Assembly (NCBI RefSeq): GCF_011405515.1
Contig: NZ_AP022671.1
Location: 1,736,001 to 1,800,000 of the forward strand
Origin: Nitrospira sp. KM1
GTDB lineage: Bacteria > Nitrospirota > Nitrospiria > Nitrospirales > Nitrospiraceae
Reading direction: 5' to 3'
DNA length: 64,000 nt
In this document: positions 52,025 to 60,134 of the stretch, piece after piece
Layout of the letters: each line of letters starts with the position of its first letter
Numbering within the stretch: the stretch's first letter is position 1
Notes under the pieces: model-generated
What the model was told of the DNA's origin: nothing
Database searches by the model: none
What the model saw: the letters and a program-made list of their open reading frames with translations, nothing else
Translations under genes and position numbers: made by a program

Positions 52025-53527
52025 ATGGGTACTCCGTTTACTCGACGAGATTTTGTGAAACTGACCACTGCAGGCATGCTCGGCGTGCTGGCAGCCAACC
52101 ACGCCTCAGCCGCTCAGCGGAGCGCCACAAGAAGTCCTCAGTCCCCCTCCGTGCGACCGTTTCCCAAAGGATTCTTATGGGGGACTGCCACGGCGGCGTA
52201 TCAAATCGAGGGTGCATGGGCTGAGGACGCGAAAGGCCCATCGATCTGGGACACATACGCCCACACTCCTGGGAAGATCAAGAACAATGAGAATGCAGAT
52301 GTGGCCAACGATCACTATCATCGCTACCAAGAAGACGTGCAATTAATGAAGGCTCTCGGGGCAAAGGCATACCGTTTTTCGATCGCCTGGCCACGGATTT
52401 ACCCAGAGGGAACGGGCCCAGCGAATCCGAAAGGCTTGGATTTCTACAATCGGCTGGTGGATGAGCTCCTCACACATGGGATCCAGCCGTATGCGACGCT
52501 TTATCATTGGGACTTGCCCCAAGCGTTGCAGGACAAAGGAGGCTGGCAGAACCGGGATACGGCCAAGGCGTTCGGAGACTATGCCGGCTACATGGCCGAG
52601 AAGCTCAGCGACCGGATCACACACTTCTTCACGATCAATGAATTCCATTCGTTCGTCGATATGGGCCACCGAGGTCTCGAAATGGCAGTGGGCGGGAAGA
52701 CGGTCTCGATTGAACTCGCGCCCGGCATGAAACTCTCACCGGCCGAACTGAACCAGGTACGGCACCATGCAGTACTCGCCCATGGTCTGGCGGTGAATGC
52801 GATCCGAGCGAAGGGGAAAAAGGGAACCAAGTGTGGGCCTGCAGAAAACATTACGATCCCCGTCCCACTGATCGAATCACCAGAGCACATTCAAGCGGCG
52901 GAGAGGGCTACGCGCGAAATGAACGCGGGTTATTTGACTGTGATGTTAGAGGGTCAATATCTCGATGCGTACCTGAACGCTGCCGGTAAAGACGCTCCGA
53001 AGGTCACGGCAGACGACCTGAAGATCATCGGCACACCGGTGGATTTTGTGGGAATCAATGTGTACCGGCCGAGCATCTACGTACTGGCCTCCGATAATGC
53101 CCCGGGGTATCGCGAGATCCCGTTTAACGCCTCACACCCGAAGATGTTGTCCTCCTGGCATGTCCTTGGGCCTGAGGCAATGTATTGGGCTCCTCGGTTT
53201 GTGCACTCTCTCTGGAAAGCCAAGGAGATTTACATTACCGAGAATGGCTGCGCCGCCGATGATACGTTGGCTGAGGACGGTCAGGTGTACGACACTGACC
53301 GGGTCATGTTCCTCCGGAACTGCCTCACTCAGCTTCAGCGGGCGACCGCCGATGGGGTGCCTGTTAGGGGCTACTTCTTGTGGAGCATGATGGACAACTT
53401 CGAATGGAGTGCTGGATATGGGAATCGGTTTGGGCTGATCTATGTGGACTTCAAGACCCAGAAACGGACACCGAAACTGAGCGCATCATTTTTCCGAGAG
53501 GTCAGCGTTCGAAATGCACTAGCGTAG
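52025..53527 (+). CDS. Tat-exported glycoside hydrolase family 1 beta-glucosidase-like protein
   Basis: 500 residues. AGGAGG lies 8 bases before the ATG. The N-terminus TPFTRRDFVKLTTAGMLGVL is a Tat signal, so the enzyme acts in the periplasm. The GH1 barrel starts FPKGFLWGTATAAYQIEGAW; the acid/base Glu is in FFTINEFHSF (about E207; the usual NEP is NEF) and the nucleophile Glu in IYITENGCA (about E406). FLWSMMDNFEWSAGYGNRFG near the C-terminus forms the aglycone/glycone site. Periplasmic GH1 enzymes are uncommon; substrate may be cellobiose-like or a plant glycoside. Confidence 0.92.
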   Translation: MGTPFTRRDFVKLTTAGMLGVLAANHASAAQRSATRSPQSPSVRPFPKGFLWGTATAAYQIEGAWAEDAKGPSIWDTYAHTPGKIKNNENADVANDHYHRYQEDVQLMKALGAKAYRFSIAWPRIYPEGTGPANPKGLDFYNRLVDELLTHGIQPYATLYHWDLPQALQDKGGWQNRDTAKAFGDYAGYMAEKLSDRITHFFTINEFHSFVDMGHRGLEMAVGGKTVSIELAPGMKLSPAELNQVRHHAVLAHGLAVNAIRAKGKKGTKCGPAENITIPVPLIESPEHIQAAERATREMNAGYLTVMLEGQYLDAYLNAAGKDAPKVTADDLKIIGTPVDFVGINVYRPSIYVLASDNAPGYREIPFNASHPKMLSSWHVLGPEAMYWAPRFVHSLWKAKEIYITENGCAADDTLAEDGQVYDTDRVMFLRNCLTQLQRATADGVPVRGYFLWSMMDNFEWSAGYGNRFGLIYVDFKTQKRTPKLSASFFREVSVRNALA

Positions 53528-54116
53528 CCTATTCGACCAGTTGCCGACGCAGGTGTGGAGTAATGGATTGCACGGTGGAAAGCCTAGATTCGATGATTCA
53601 ACATACCGCTAACGGCATGTTGGGGGCCGTGATCGTCGAATCTCGGTAAGTGTTTATTGAGCCTGATCCTCATCCAGAGCTTTTATAAGCTGGCACTACG
53701 CCACGGAGCCCGGGTTATCCACGGATAGCCTTGAGAATCTTGTATCGACACATAAAACATATTGTAACCTCTGATGAACCAGGGAACGAGGGGTAACCGA
53801 ACTCCTCAAATGTCGTCCAGATTGGACAAAGGATGGTCGCAGTCTGGTTTATAAGCCGAGAGTCTTAGCAGCTCAAAGGAGTCTATGGCCGATCAGGTCT
53901 ATAAGCTTGACTGGCCAAACCACCTTGGAGCCTGGTCACAATCCACTTGTGACATACCCGCCCTAGGCTTCGTGATGCAGAAAGCGTCACGAAGTGTCGT
54001 ATTGTGACGATCCTAGCGTCACGCTGATTCGCATTACCTCTAACCAGAGTCCTCGGCCAGGTGAGTGTTTCAGCGAACGCAGGGACTCGTCCAGAGACAG
54101 AAAGATAGTCTATTCT
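53528..54116. other. Intergenic stretch, no gene supported
   Basis: About 590 bases after the GH1 gene. No terminator, repeat or gene can be assigned with confidence. Confidence 0.4.
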
Positions 54117-54359
54117 ATGGCTATGACAGATAAGGAACGAGCCCAACGCTATCGAGAGAAACAGAAAGCAGCCTTAGCCGCGATCCGAGCAGCCGACAGA
54201 GAGGCCGAAGTGCTCAAACGAGTCTTGGAGTCGGAACAGAATCCCCTCTTAGTCCAGGTTAAGAAATACTTCCTAACCAGTGAGATCTTTGCAGAAGAGG
54301 TTAAAGGACTGGTGCGGAAAGAGAGGTCTAAGAGGGAAGCGGCAAGTCGAGTCCGTTGA
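54117..54359 (+). CDS. Small basic helical protein of unknown function
   Basis: 80 residues from the ATG at 54117 (or 78 from 54123). KERAQRYREKQKAALAAIRA, DREAEVLKRVLESEQNPLL and VKKYFLTSEIFAEEVKGLVR suggest two charged helices. The N-terminal (K/R)ERxxRYREKQK pattern is common among small phage or plasmid-borne proteins, hinting at mobile origin. The ribosome site is weak. Two hairpins (54380-54412 and 54469-54486) follow the stop. Confidence 0.5.
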   Translation: MAMTDKERAQRYREKQKAALAAIRAADREAEVLKRVLESEQNPLLVQVKKYFLTSEIFAEEVKGLVRKERSKREAASRVR

Positions 54360-54379
54360 GATGAACGGGTCTATTGGCC

Positions 54380-54412
54380 GGTCGGGGAAGAGGGTCTATC
54401 CTCTGACCGACC
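54380..54412 (+). repeat. Compound hairpin downstream of the small basic gene
   Basis: GGTCGG (54380-54385) pairs with CCGACC (54407-54412), and inside AGAGG (54389-54393) pairs with CCTCT (54400-54404) around a GTCTAT loop. No U-tract follows. It may assist termination or protect the mRNA end. Confidence 0.4.
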
Positions 54413-54468
54413 AACCCGCCCTACCTCACCCATGATTCCGTAGGCAACCCAATGAGGAGACGCATGTA

Positions 54469-54501
54469 AGGCACGGGGCCGTGCCTCTATTTCTCTTATT
54501 C
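54469..54501 (+). terminator. Rho-independent terminator
   Basis: AGGCACG-GGGC-CGTGCCT (54469-54486) is a 7-bp stem followed by the pyrimidine-rich CTATTTCTCTTATTC. The orientation serves the plus-strand gene at 54117. Confidence 0.6.
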
Positions 54502-54521
54502 TCTTTTAATAGCTTGCTGTG

Positions 54522-54872
54522 TTAACCCACTTTGTTTGAAACCTGTCCGAAAAGCTTTCTCCCGAAGAATTCAGAGAACAGCGTCGATCCCACCAGGCCT
54601 AAGAAACTGATGGCACCCCGTCCGCGCCATAAGCCATACAGCGTCCAGCCAAGACCAAAAGCGCTGATCAGAGACCGGAGGGCAGGAGGCAAAGAGCCTG
54701 CTATCGAATCGGGTGGTATAGATGGTGCGAGGGACGTCATGGCTTCTTTGGCCTGAACGGACGATTTCTTTACGGCATCCTGCACCGGAGACAGACTTCG
54801 CTCAGGATAGTTGCGATAAATAAGATAGGCGCCAATGCCTGCTGCAGCGAGGATCGCGGTCGAAGGTTTCAT
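54522..54872 (-). CDS. Small membrane-associated protein of unknown function
   Basis: 116 residues; GAGGAGGAACC before the ATG is a strong ribosome site. The N-terminus KPSTAILAAAGIGAYLIY is hydrophobic and glycine-rich; a second hydrophobic region lies at about 66-100 (ALRSLISAFGLGWTLYGLWR, ISFLGLVGSTLFSEFF). Between them is a Ser/Pro/Lys-rich linker (about 28-60). The topology suggests two membrane segments. I recognise no family. It is a strongly expressed-looking orphan next to a short-chain dehydrogenase remnant. Confidence 0.65.
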   Translation of the reverse strand: MKPSTAILAAAGIGAYLIYRNYPERSLSPVQDAVKKSSVQAKEAMTSLAPSIPPDSIAGSLPPALRSLISAFGLGWTLYGLWRGRGAISFLGLVGSTLFSEFFGRKLFGQVSNKVG

Positions 54873-54890
54873 GGTTCCTCCTCATACACG

Positions 54891-55133
54891 TTACGCATTT
54901 ACAATTGTGCCCCCATTCGGATGGAGATCTTGTCCGGTCAGATGGGACGAATCCTCTGATGCGAGAAAGACATAACTGGGTGCCACCTCTTCCTGGCTCA
55001 TCGGGCCTGTCCAACGGGACGTTGGTTCCAAAAGACTTCACTTTGTCCGGCGGAATGTGGCCGGAATCAGTGGAGTCCATATAGGTCCAGGTGCAACGGC
55101 ATTTACACGAATGCCTTTTGTCTGTATTGCCTG
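54891..55133 (-). pseudogene. C-terminal remnant of a short-chain dehydrogenase (SDR)
   Basis: Across three frames the strand reads KGIRVNAVAPGPIWTPLIPA, then PPDKVKSFGTNVPLDRP, then EEVAPSYVFLASEDSSHLTG and QDLHPNGGTIVNA with a stop at 54893-54891. This is the usual C-terminal third of classical SDRs (IRVNAVAPGPIxTP, PxEVAPxxVFLAS, YxTGQxLHxNGG). Frameshifts lie near 55060 and 54990. The NAD(P) site and the YxxxK motif are absent. Confidence 0.8.
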
Positions 55134-55529
55134 CGAAGTCCCATGCGCTCCTCCTTCTATTTTTCATTGCGCGCAGTGCGCAGGCAGTCCAGTGCAAACG
55201 GAGAGCCAAGTGAGAAAGGGCTCAAAATGAGTTCAATTCGTCGTGTCGCCAGTGGCTAAGTTGTCTTGTCCGGACAGGCTGTCCGGATTTTGAAGTACGC
55301 CGAAAATGAAATAGCAACATAAATGAATACTATTGCGAGCGAGGTCGCCTTGGCGATTTAATGAGGCCGTATTAATACTTATTTTCTTCCTCGTCTCTCA
55401 TTCGGACCTTGACCAGTAGAGATCTCGTACTATCTTCGATCTCTGTAAGTTGCAGTCACCTCGCTCCGTCCACTTTCAACACAATAGAGGCACTAGGCCT
55501 ATCTACCTGATGACAGGAGGATGTATCCA
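55134..55529. other. Intergenic stretch with a palindromic motif
   Basis: TGTCCGGACAGGCTGTCCGGAT (about 55267-55288) is a pair of overlapping inverted repeats, and the preceding CTAAGTTGTCTT is repeated at about 57540, upstream of another receiver gene. It may be an operator shared by two loci. No gene is supported. Confidence 0.35.
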
Positions 55530-55838
55530 ATGACTCCACCGAGCCTTTCGAAGATGCAATTGCGGGTATCGGACACGGCGATTGAAGTCTCCTTTCGTTG
55601 GAAAATCGCACCTCCCTATTGCAGGGTGCGACTGTATCGCACGCCAACAGATCCTCACCCTGTTCTCGTCAACACGCCGATGGGATACGGCACCATAACC
55701 TTGCAGGAGCCTCGGACGTTATATTTTGAATTCATCAATGATCCTGGAAATATCACTGTCTATACGGAAAGCTGGCGAGAACCCCAGACCACTGAACCTT
55801 CTCCGGATGAAGATTCCCGGGAGGCATTGCCCCAATAA
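55530..55838 (+). CDS. Small beta-rich protein of unknown function
   Basis: 102 residues from the ATG at 55530, 9 bases after AGGAGG. No signal peptide. The middle has alternating hydrophobic and polar residues (DTAIEVSFRWKIAPPYCRVR, TITLQEPRTLYFEFINDPG, ITVYTESW) that suggest a beta-sandwich of fibronectin or Ig type. The C-terminus is acidic and probably disordered. Family not recognised. The next gene, a receiver protein, is 255 bases downstream. Confidence 0.55.
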   Translation: MTPPSLSKMQLRVSDTAIEVSFRWKIAPPYCRVRLYRTPTDPHPVLVNTPMGYGTITLQEPRTLYFEFINDPGNITVYTESWREPQTTEPSPDEDSREALPQ

Positions 55839-56093
55839 TTCTGGTGATGCTGCTCATCGCGTTACCTGGTGACGGATCATAGGCTTCGAACAGAACGCTG
55901 AGAGGAACTCTGAATTGAATTAGGATTCGAGAAGGACGGATCTATGTGCTGGCGAACAATCGACAGGAAGGGGAAATGCCATCCAGACTACTCGTGTCAT
56001 GTACGTAACATTTCTCGGCATGGACAGTTCACGCCCTCCTCGCTGGACTGCAACCCCTGACGTCAGTATAGCTGGAAGGAAGAAGGCCTGACG

Positions 56094-56516
56094 ATGCTTC
56101 CCCGGGTTTTGATCATCGATGATGATGAGGACACGCTTCAATTACTGACCGAGTTGATTGCGCGTGAAGGCTGCGAAATCAGCACGGCTCTCGATGCGGA
56201 ATCTGCGCTATGGGAAATTGGCGTTGCGCGCCCTCATCTCCTCCTCATCGATATTCATCTGCCAGACATGAACGGTGTCGCCTTGTTACAAGAATTACGA
56301 GCGGCGGGGATTCAAGAACCCGTGGTTCTGCTGACGGCAGGGGGGTCAACAAGCTTGGCGCTGGAAGGCATGCAGGCCGGCGCATTTGATCTCCTCAACA
56401 AACCGTTTCTCATCAGTGATCTTCGCTTAGTGGTGCGCAGAGCGCTTTCCCTTCCGCGTGAACCGCCACCACCAATGTCTTCCCCATCTGATCCTTTCAT
56501 CTCCGGCGCGGCATGA
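56094..56516 (+). CDS. Canonical receiver-only response regulator
   Basis: 140 residues with all receiver landmarks: VLIIDDDED, phosphoacceptor Asp in LLIDIHLPDMNG, Thr in VVLLTAGG, Lys in LLNKPF. A Pro/Ser-rich tail of ~20 residues follows and no output domain is present. It is a close paralogue of the truncated protein at 57668 (both have TLxLLTELIxxEGCEIxTA). Partner kinase unknown; it may work with the exported proteins nearby. Confidence 0.87.
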   Translation: MLPRVLIIDDDEDTLQLLTELIAREGCEISTALDAESALWEIGVARPHLLLIDIHLPDMNGVALLQELRAAGIQEPVVLLTAGGSTSLALEGMQAGAFDLLNKPFLISDLRLVVRRALSLPREPPPPMSSPSDPFISGAA

Positions 56517-56596
56517 TCGTGCATCCGTTTCCATCGCAGCGCGCTTGAGATGGAATGAGCATCTCCCTACTAATTAGTTTGGCATTTCATCTGAAC

Positions 56597-57043
56597 CTAT
56601 GACGGATTCGGCGTAGCACACAAGAATGCCCACAGTGCATGTAGGGGAGAATTGGGCTGCACGGCTGCCCACTCCTGTGTGCTTGAGTTGGCGAGCTGCG
56701 TCTGCCCACTTCCCATGTTTCCGGAAAATTGAGCGAGTTGAAGCCTGCGGCTTTGGAGTCGTGCACAGTGGAATTCTGTTTCCATCATCACTGATAAGTA
56801 GGGTTTGCCTCCCGTGAGTTGCGTCGTCTTAAAATCCAACAACTGCCAGACCGTTACGAATTCACCGGAACGACTGATCGTCTCCGGATTGGCGTAAATG
56901 GTCAGTCTCTCGCTGTCAGCACTGGCCACCTTGACCCAGTCAGCGAAGACGGGAGAGCTACTCAACCAGACAGCGCCGATCAGCATGAAAAGGATCCGGG
57001 GAAGGTGAAAAAGGAACAGTATTTCCTTCCTTGCCGTCATCAT
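56597..57043 (-). CDS. Exported protein of the surface-adhesin protein E-like family
   Basis: 148 residues. The start overlaps the stop of the receiver gene upstream (ATGA). The signal peptide (about 8-35) ends near VFA, and the mature part begins DWVKVASADSERLTIYANPE, followed by GEFVTVWQLLDFKTTQ and a C-terminal CATPN. The pattern W-V...Y-(A/D)-P-(E/S)-T/S-I-R...V-W-L...C...P-x-S...C matches small secreted proteins annotated as adhesin E or CNP1-like. Two Cys may form a disulfide. Function is not established. Coupling to a receiver gene suggests regulated expression. Confidence 0.6.
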   Translation of the reverse strand: MMTARKEILFLFHLPRILFMLIGAVWLSSSPVFADWVKVASADSERLTIYANPETISRSGEFVTVWQLLDFKTTQLTGGKPYLSVMMETEFHCARLQSRRLQLAQFSGNMGSGQTQLANSSTQEWAAVQPNSPLHALWAFLCATPNPS

Positions 57044-57417
57044 CGCGACCTGTGCTTCGCTATGGCTTTCAGGATCTCAAGCTCCAAGTGCTCAGCCACC
57101 GCCCCTTTCAGCACAAAGGCATCCGCGCCGGCCTTGCGCATCGCCGGCTCGGCAAGCGGGTCTTCATCTGCGGTCAGACCAATGACAATCATCTCGGGAT
57201 ACGCTTGTTTGACCATTCTGGTCGCCTCGACACCGCCGCACACTGGCATATGGACATCCATGAGAATGACATCAGGACGCTTCGTATGGGCCAACTCCCA
57301 CGCCTCAAGGCCCTGATTCCCTTCTCCGACGACCTCAAAATCGGGATAGGTCTGAAGCACCTCAATTAGGGTTTTCCTCATTGGCGCGAAATTATCGACA
57401 ACGAGCACTCGGATCAT
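57040..57417 (-). CDS. Receiver-only response regulator (NarL-type receiver)
   Basis: 125 residues. Features: VLVVDNFAPMRKTLIEVL (one acidic residue plus Asn), phosphoacceptor Asp in VILMDVHMPVCGG, Thr in VIGLTAD and Lys in AFVLKGA. The sequence resembles receivers of NarL/FixJ regulators but the DNA-binding half is absent. The stop overlaps the start of the exported protein gene. A strong separate ribosome site is not seen. Confidence 0.83.
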   Translation of the reverse strand: MIRVLVVDNFAPMRKTLIEVLQTYPDFEVVGEGNQGLEAWELAHTKRPDVILMDVHMPVCGGVEATRMVKQAYPEMIVIGLTADEDPLAEPAMRKAGADAFVLKGAVAEHLELEILKAIAKHRSR

Positions 57418-57667
57418 CGAGAACGCTTACCCAGTTTCCATTAGTTGGCTTCAGTGAGAAGTAGTGCAAAGGGAAGACCAGCAATGGGATCTATGAATAT
57501 TCAGAGCGATCCATGTGTCCGGCGGTTTTTGGCAGAGTGCTAAGTTGTCTTCAATCGGACAATCTGTCTGTTGTATTAGTATTTAGTGAGATTGTTGATG
57601 TGTCCAGGGCATTTCGTAAGAGGGATCTCGTTATCCTTGTCCATCACTCACTCACCCTGGGTGGGTA
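57418..57667. other. Divergent intergenic region
   Basis: 250 bases between two divergent receiver genes. It contains CTAAGTTGTCTTCAATCGGACA (in parts, 57540-57561), which resembles the motif at about 55256. No gene. Confidence 0.35.
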
Positions 57668-58129
57668 ATGTCGGCTCTTCCCGAGGTCATACTGGTGGAC
57701 GATGATGACGACACATTGCCCCTGCTCACCGAGCTTATTTCCAACGAAGGATGTGAGATCACGACGGCCACCACCGCAGAGGCTGCGCTTCGCCACTTTG
57801 CGACACGGCACCCGCACGTGTTGACCGGAGATGTTCATCTGCCGGGAATGAATGGATGGGCGCTTCTGAAGAAGATACGAGCGGTGCAACCCGATGTGCC
57901 CATCATCCTATTGACTGCCGCGGGCCCTCGACTGCTCGAGGCAAGAGCAACAGGCACGGCCGTCAGCCCCTACCTCCTGATCCAATCGTGCCAGGTTCGG
58001 CTTAGCCACAGGACACGATGGCAGCTAAACCGATCCGCCCTGGGGCGCACTGAGCAACTGCAGTTTGACCAGGCGCTCTGCCTCAAGCCAATCGTCCACC
58101 TCGGTCAGTGCGCGACGGCTTTCATATAA
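57668..58129 (+). pseudogene. Receiver protein gene with a damaged C-terminal half
   Basis: The first ~90 residues are a good receiver (VILVDDDDD, Asp in VLTGDVHLPGMNG, Thr in IILLTAAG) and parallel the protein at 56094. After RLLEARATG the expected Lys loop (NKPF) and last helix are missing, and the frame runs on into sequence that overlaps the 3' end of the DUF2934 gene on the other strand. A frameshift or replaced end is likely. It may still be expressed but should fold poorly. Confidence 0.6.
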
Positions 58130-58807
58130 TTCATAGGCTTTTTGTGCGACACGCGCTCTGAATTCTTCGTGCGTGAATACTGAGCCTATTGAAGGACTCC
58201 CCTGCTCGGCTAAGTTGGCTTGAGCAGGAAGTGGGTAGTGCTTGGGCAATTTCTTGACTGGCTGTCCGGCCAATTTCTCGTCTTTTGAACTTGGTGACCT
58301 CACCACATTGGTCTTCCCAACCGCACGCTTGGCTGTCTCACTGTTCTTCGGCTTTTTCATTTGTAGTCCTTGTGTGTGATTATTTGTTGGCCATCCGGGC
58401 GTAACACATCCCCGTTTGGTAATATCGCTATTCATTGAGCACAGCTCAAGATTGTAACCCTTCGCTTTGAGATTCTTCTCGCCGTCCAGGCGATAGTAGG
58501 CAACGCCCTTTTTCCCGTCTGTCAGCACGATGGTGGCCTCGCAATATCGTGAACGATCGTAATAGTCTGGTGAGGGGGTATATTGATTGACTCTTACCGG
58601 AGCGACGGTAGTTCCGACTTCGTGAGGATTCTCGATCGAAAAGGCCTGCGGTATTTTGGCCATGTTCAAGTGGAGCGAGTACCACTCTTTGAGTTTATTC
58701 AACACAGACTTCTTGTCACATTCCGGCAACGGTCCCGCTATCGAGATGCCTGGGGTAGCCGCAACAGTCAGGAGGATCGCTCCTATGATTAGTCTCAATG
58801 CCATCAT
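58025..58807 (-). CDS. Exported protein with a C-terminal DUF2934-like segment
   Basis: 260 residues. The signal peptide (about 3-24) ends near IAG. The mature N-terminal domain (about 25-130) has Cys residues that may pair and segments such as KLKEWYSLHLNMAKIPQAFS and RYCEATIVLTDGKKGVAYYR. A Lys/Pro/Ser-rich linker follows, and the C-terminus RVAQKAYELYESRRALTEVD DWLEAERLV resembles DUF2934 (RAYEIxxxRxxxxxxxDWLxAE), normally found in small cytoplasmic proteins. Export of a DUF2934 domain is unusual. Function unknown. Confidence 0.65.
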   Translation of the reverse strand: MMALRLIIGAILLTVAATPGISIAGPLPECDKKSVLNKLKEWYSLHLNMAKIPQAFSIENPHEVGTTVAPVRVNQYTPSPDYYDRSRYCEATIVLTDGKKGVAYYRLDGEKNLKAKGYNLELCSMNSDITKRGCVTPGWPTNNHTQGLQMKKPKNSETAKRAVGKTNVVRSPSSKDEKLAGQPVKKLPKHYPLPAQANLAEQGSPSIGSVFTHEEFRARVAQKAYELYESRRALTEVDDWLEAERLVKLQLLSAPQGGSV

Positions 58808-58975
58808 GGCTATTCTCTAGAAAAAGATCCCTCAACTGTTGCCGTTCGGAAGGACGATCCTGAAGAAACGAGAAATTGAAGTCAAGACAGTGGGAATGGA
58901 TGCACACAAAGCCCATTGGTTGGAGGGTCACACCCCCTATCTATCTTCAATTTCGGCCAAAAAAACCGAGTTCAG

Positions 58976-60097
58976 CTATGTCGTAGTTGAAATCGACTCT
59001 GCTTCCGCTAGAAAGACATCAATTGATAAGTACCACTTCTTCCACCATAAAGAAAGTCCAGTGATCAGCACCACAATCGTAATTCCATCAAGAATCGCCC
59101 AGATGATTTTGAGCGGCATCCCGCCATAGTCACCGAAGTGTAGCGGTTGAGATACGACCAACGCGGTTAGATACCATGGCAGCGACCGTTGGTCCGTCAG
59201 TTTTGCGATCCGTGCATCGATGAGCAGTGGAGTCAGAATACGAGAAGTCAATGGAGTTTGGCCACGCATGAAAACCATATAGTGGTACGGAGTGGCGATG
59301 ACCGTACCGGGAAACCCGACGAATCGAACGACCATGTTAGGCTCTGCCGCTTGGGCTGTATCCACAACAGAATCTACAGATGCGAACGACGTTGGAGCGG
59401 GCTTACCGGTCCAGGGTGCAAGCATTCCTGCAAGTTCTGTTTGTTGCCAATAGGCCAGGAGCGGACGCTCTAACGTGTTGATCACGCCGGTTGCGCCGAC
59501 TACGAGAACCCACAGCACGGTCGCGATACCGAACAGATTATGAAGATCGAGCCAGACCAATCGTGAACGTCTCTCCTGCCGAATCCCGCCAAACGGCAGT
59601 TTACGCATAAACGGTCCATAGATGATGATGCCGGAGAGGACCGAAGCGAGGAAGACTACGCCCATTGTGCCGAGCAACAACGTGCCCGCGAGACCGGCAA
59701 AGAGCTCGACATGAAGCTTGAAGAATAAATTGGTGAGGCCCTCATTGGCAGGGGGTGCATGAAGAAACGCCCCTGTACGCGCATCGTACATGTAAATCCC
59801 GGTGGTATCGACTGAGGCTGGTGTGGCTGCCAGCGAGACAAACCAGGCCGGATGCTCGTCATCCAAGGTCAGGAATTGAACTGCATCATCGGGCCGCCGG
59901 GCGTGCGCATCATCAACTAGAGTCTGTAGAGTCACACGTGTTGCGTCCATTATCTGCTCGGGCGGCACCACGGCTTCCCCCAGCCACGCGGCAAGTTCAT
60001 CACGAAAGATCAGTGGTAGCCCAGTGAGACAGAGAATGAACAGAAAGACGGTGCTGATGAGACTGGTCCATTTGTGGACAAAGTACCAGTTTTTCAT
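58976..60097 (-). CDS. PepSY-associated transmembrane protein (iron-siderophore reductase-like)
   Basis: 373 residues with four membrane helices: about 13-33 (TSLISTVFLFILCLTGLPLI), 143-165, 190-212 and 335-357. The PepSY domains lie between helices in the periplasm (ARRPDDAVQFLTLDDEHPAW and VDTAQAAEPNMVVRFVGFPG). The layout matches PiuB/FpvG-type proteins that reduce ferric siderophores in the periplasm. It follows the TonB receptor gene by 37 bases on the same strand and is probably co-transcribed. Confidence 0.85.
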   Translation of the reverse strand: MKNWYFVHKWTSLISTVFLFILCLTGLPLIFRDELAAWLGEAVVPPEQIMDATRVTLQTLVDDAHARRPDDAVQFLTLDDEHPAWFVSLAATPASVDTTGIYMYDARTGAFLHAPPANEGLTNLFFKLHVELFAGLAGTLLLGTMGVVFLASVLSGIIIYGPFMRKLPFGGIRQERRSRLVWLDLHNLFGIATVLWVLVVGATGVINTLERPLLAYWQQTELAGMLAPWTGKPAPTSFASVDSVVDTAQAAEPNMVVRFVGFPGTVIATPYHYMVFMRGQTPLTSRILTPLLIDARIAKLTDQRSLPWYLTALVVSQPLHFGDYGGMPLKIIWAILDGITIVVLITGLSLWWKKWYLSIDVFLAEAESISTTT

Positions 60098-60134
60098 AAC
60101 AAAGCGGACATCACTGGTTCGTGCTCCCCCAATC

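Noticed and set aside
51634-52098. 154-codon minus-strand frame overlapping the GH1 start
   Set aside because: It begins inside the GH1 gene, has no ribosome site and ends in the promoter region.
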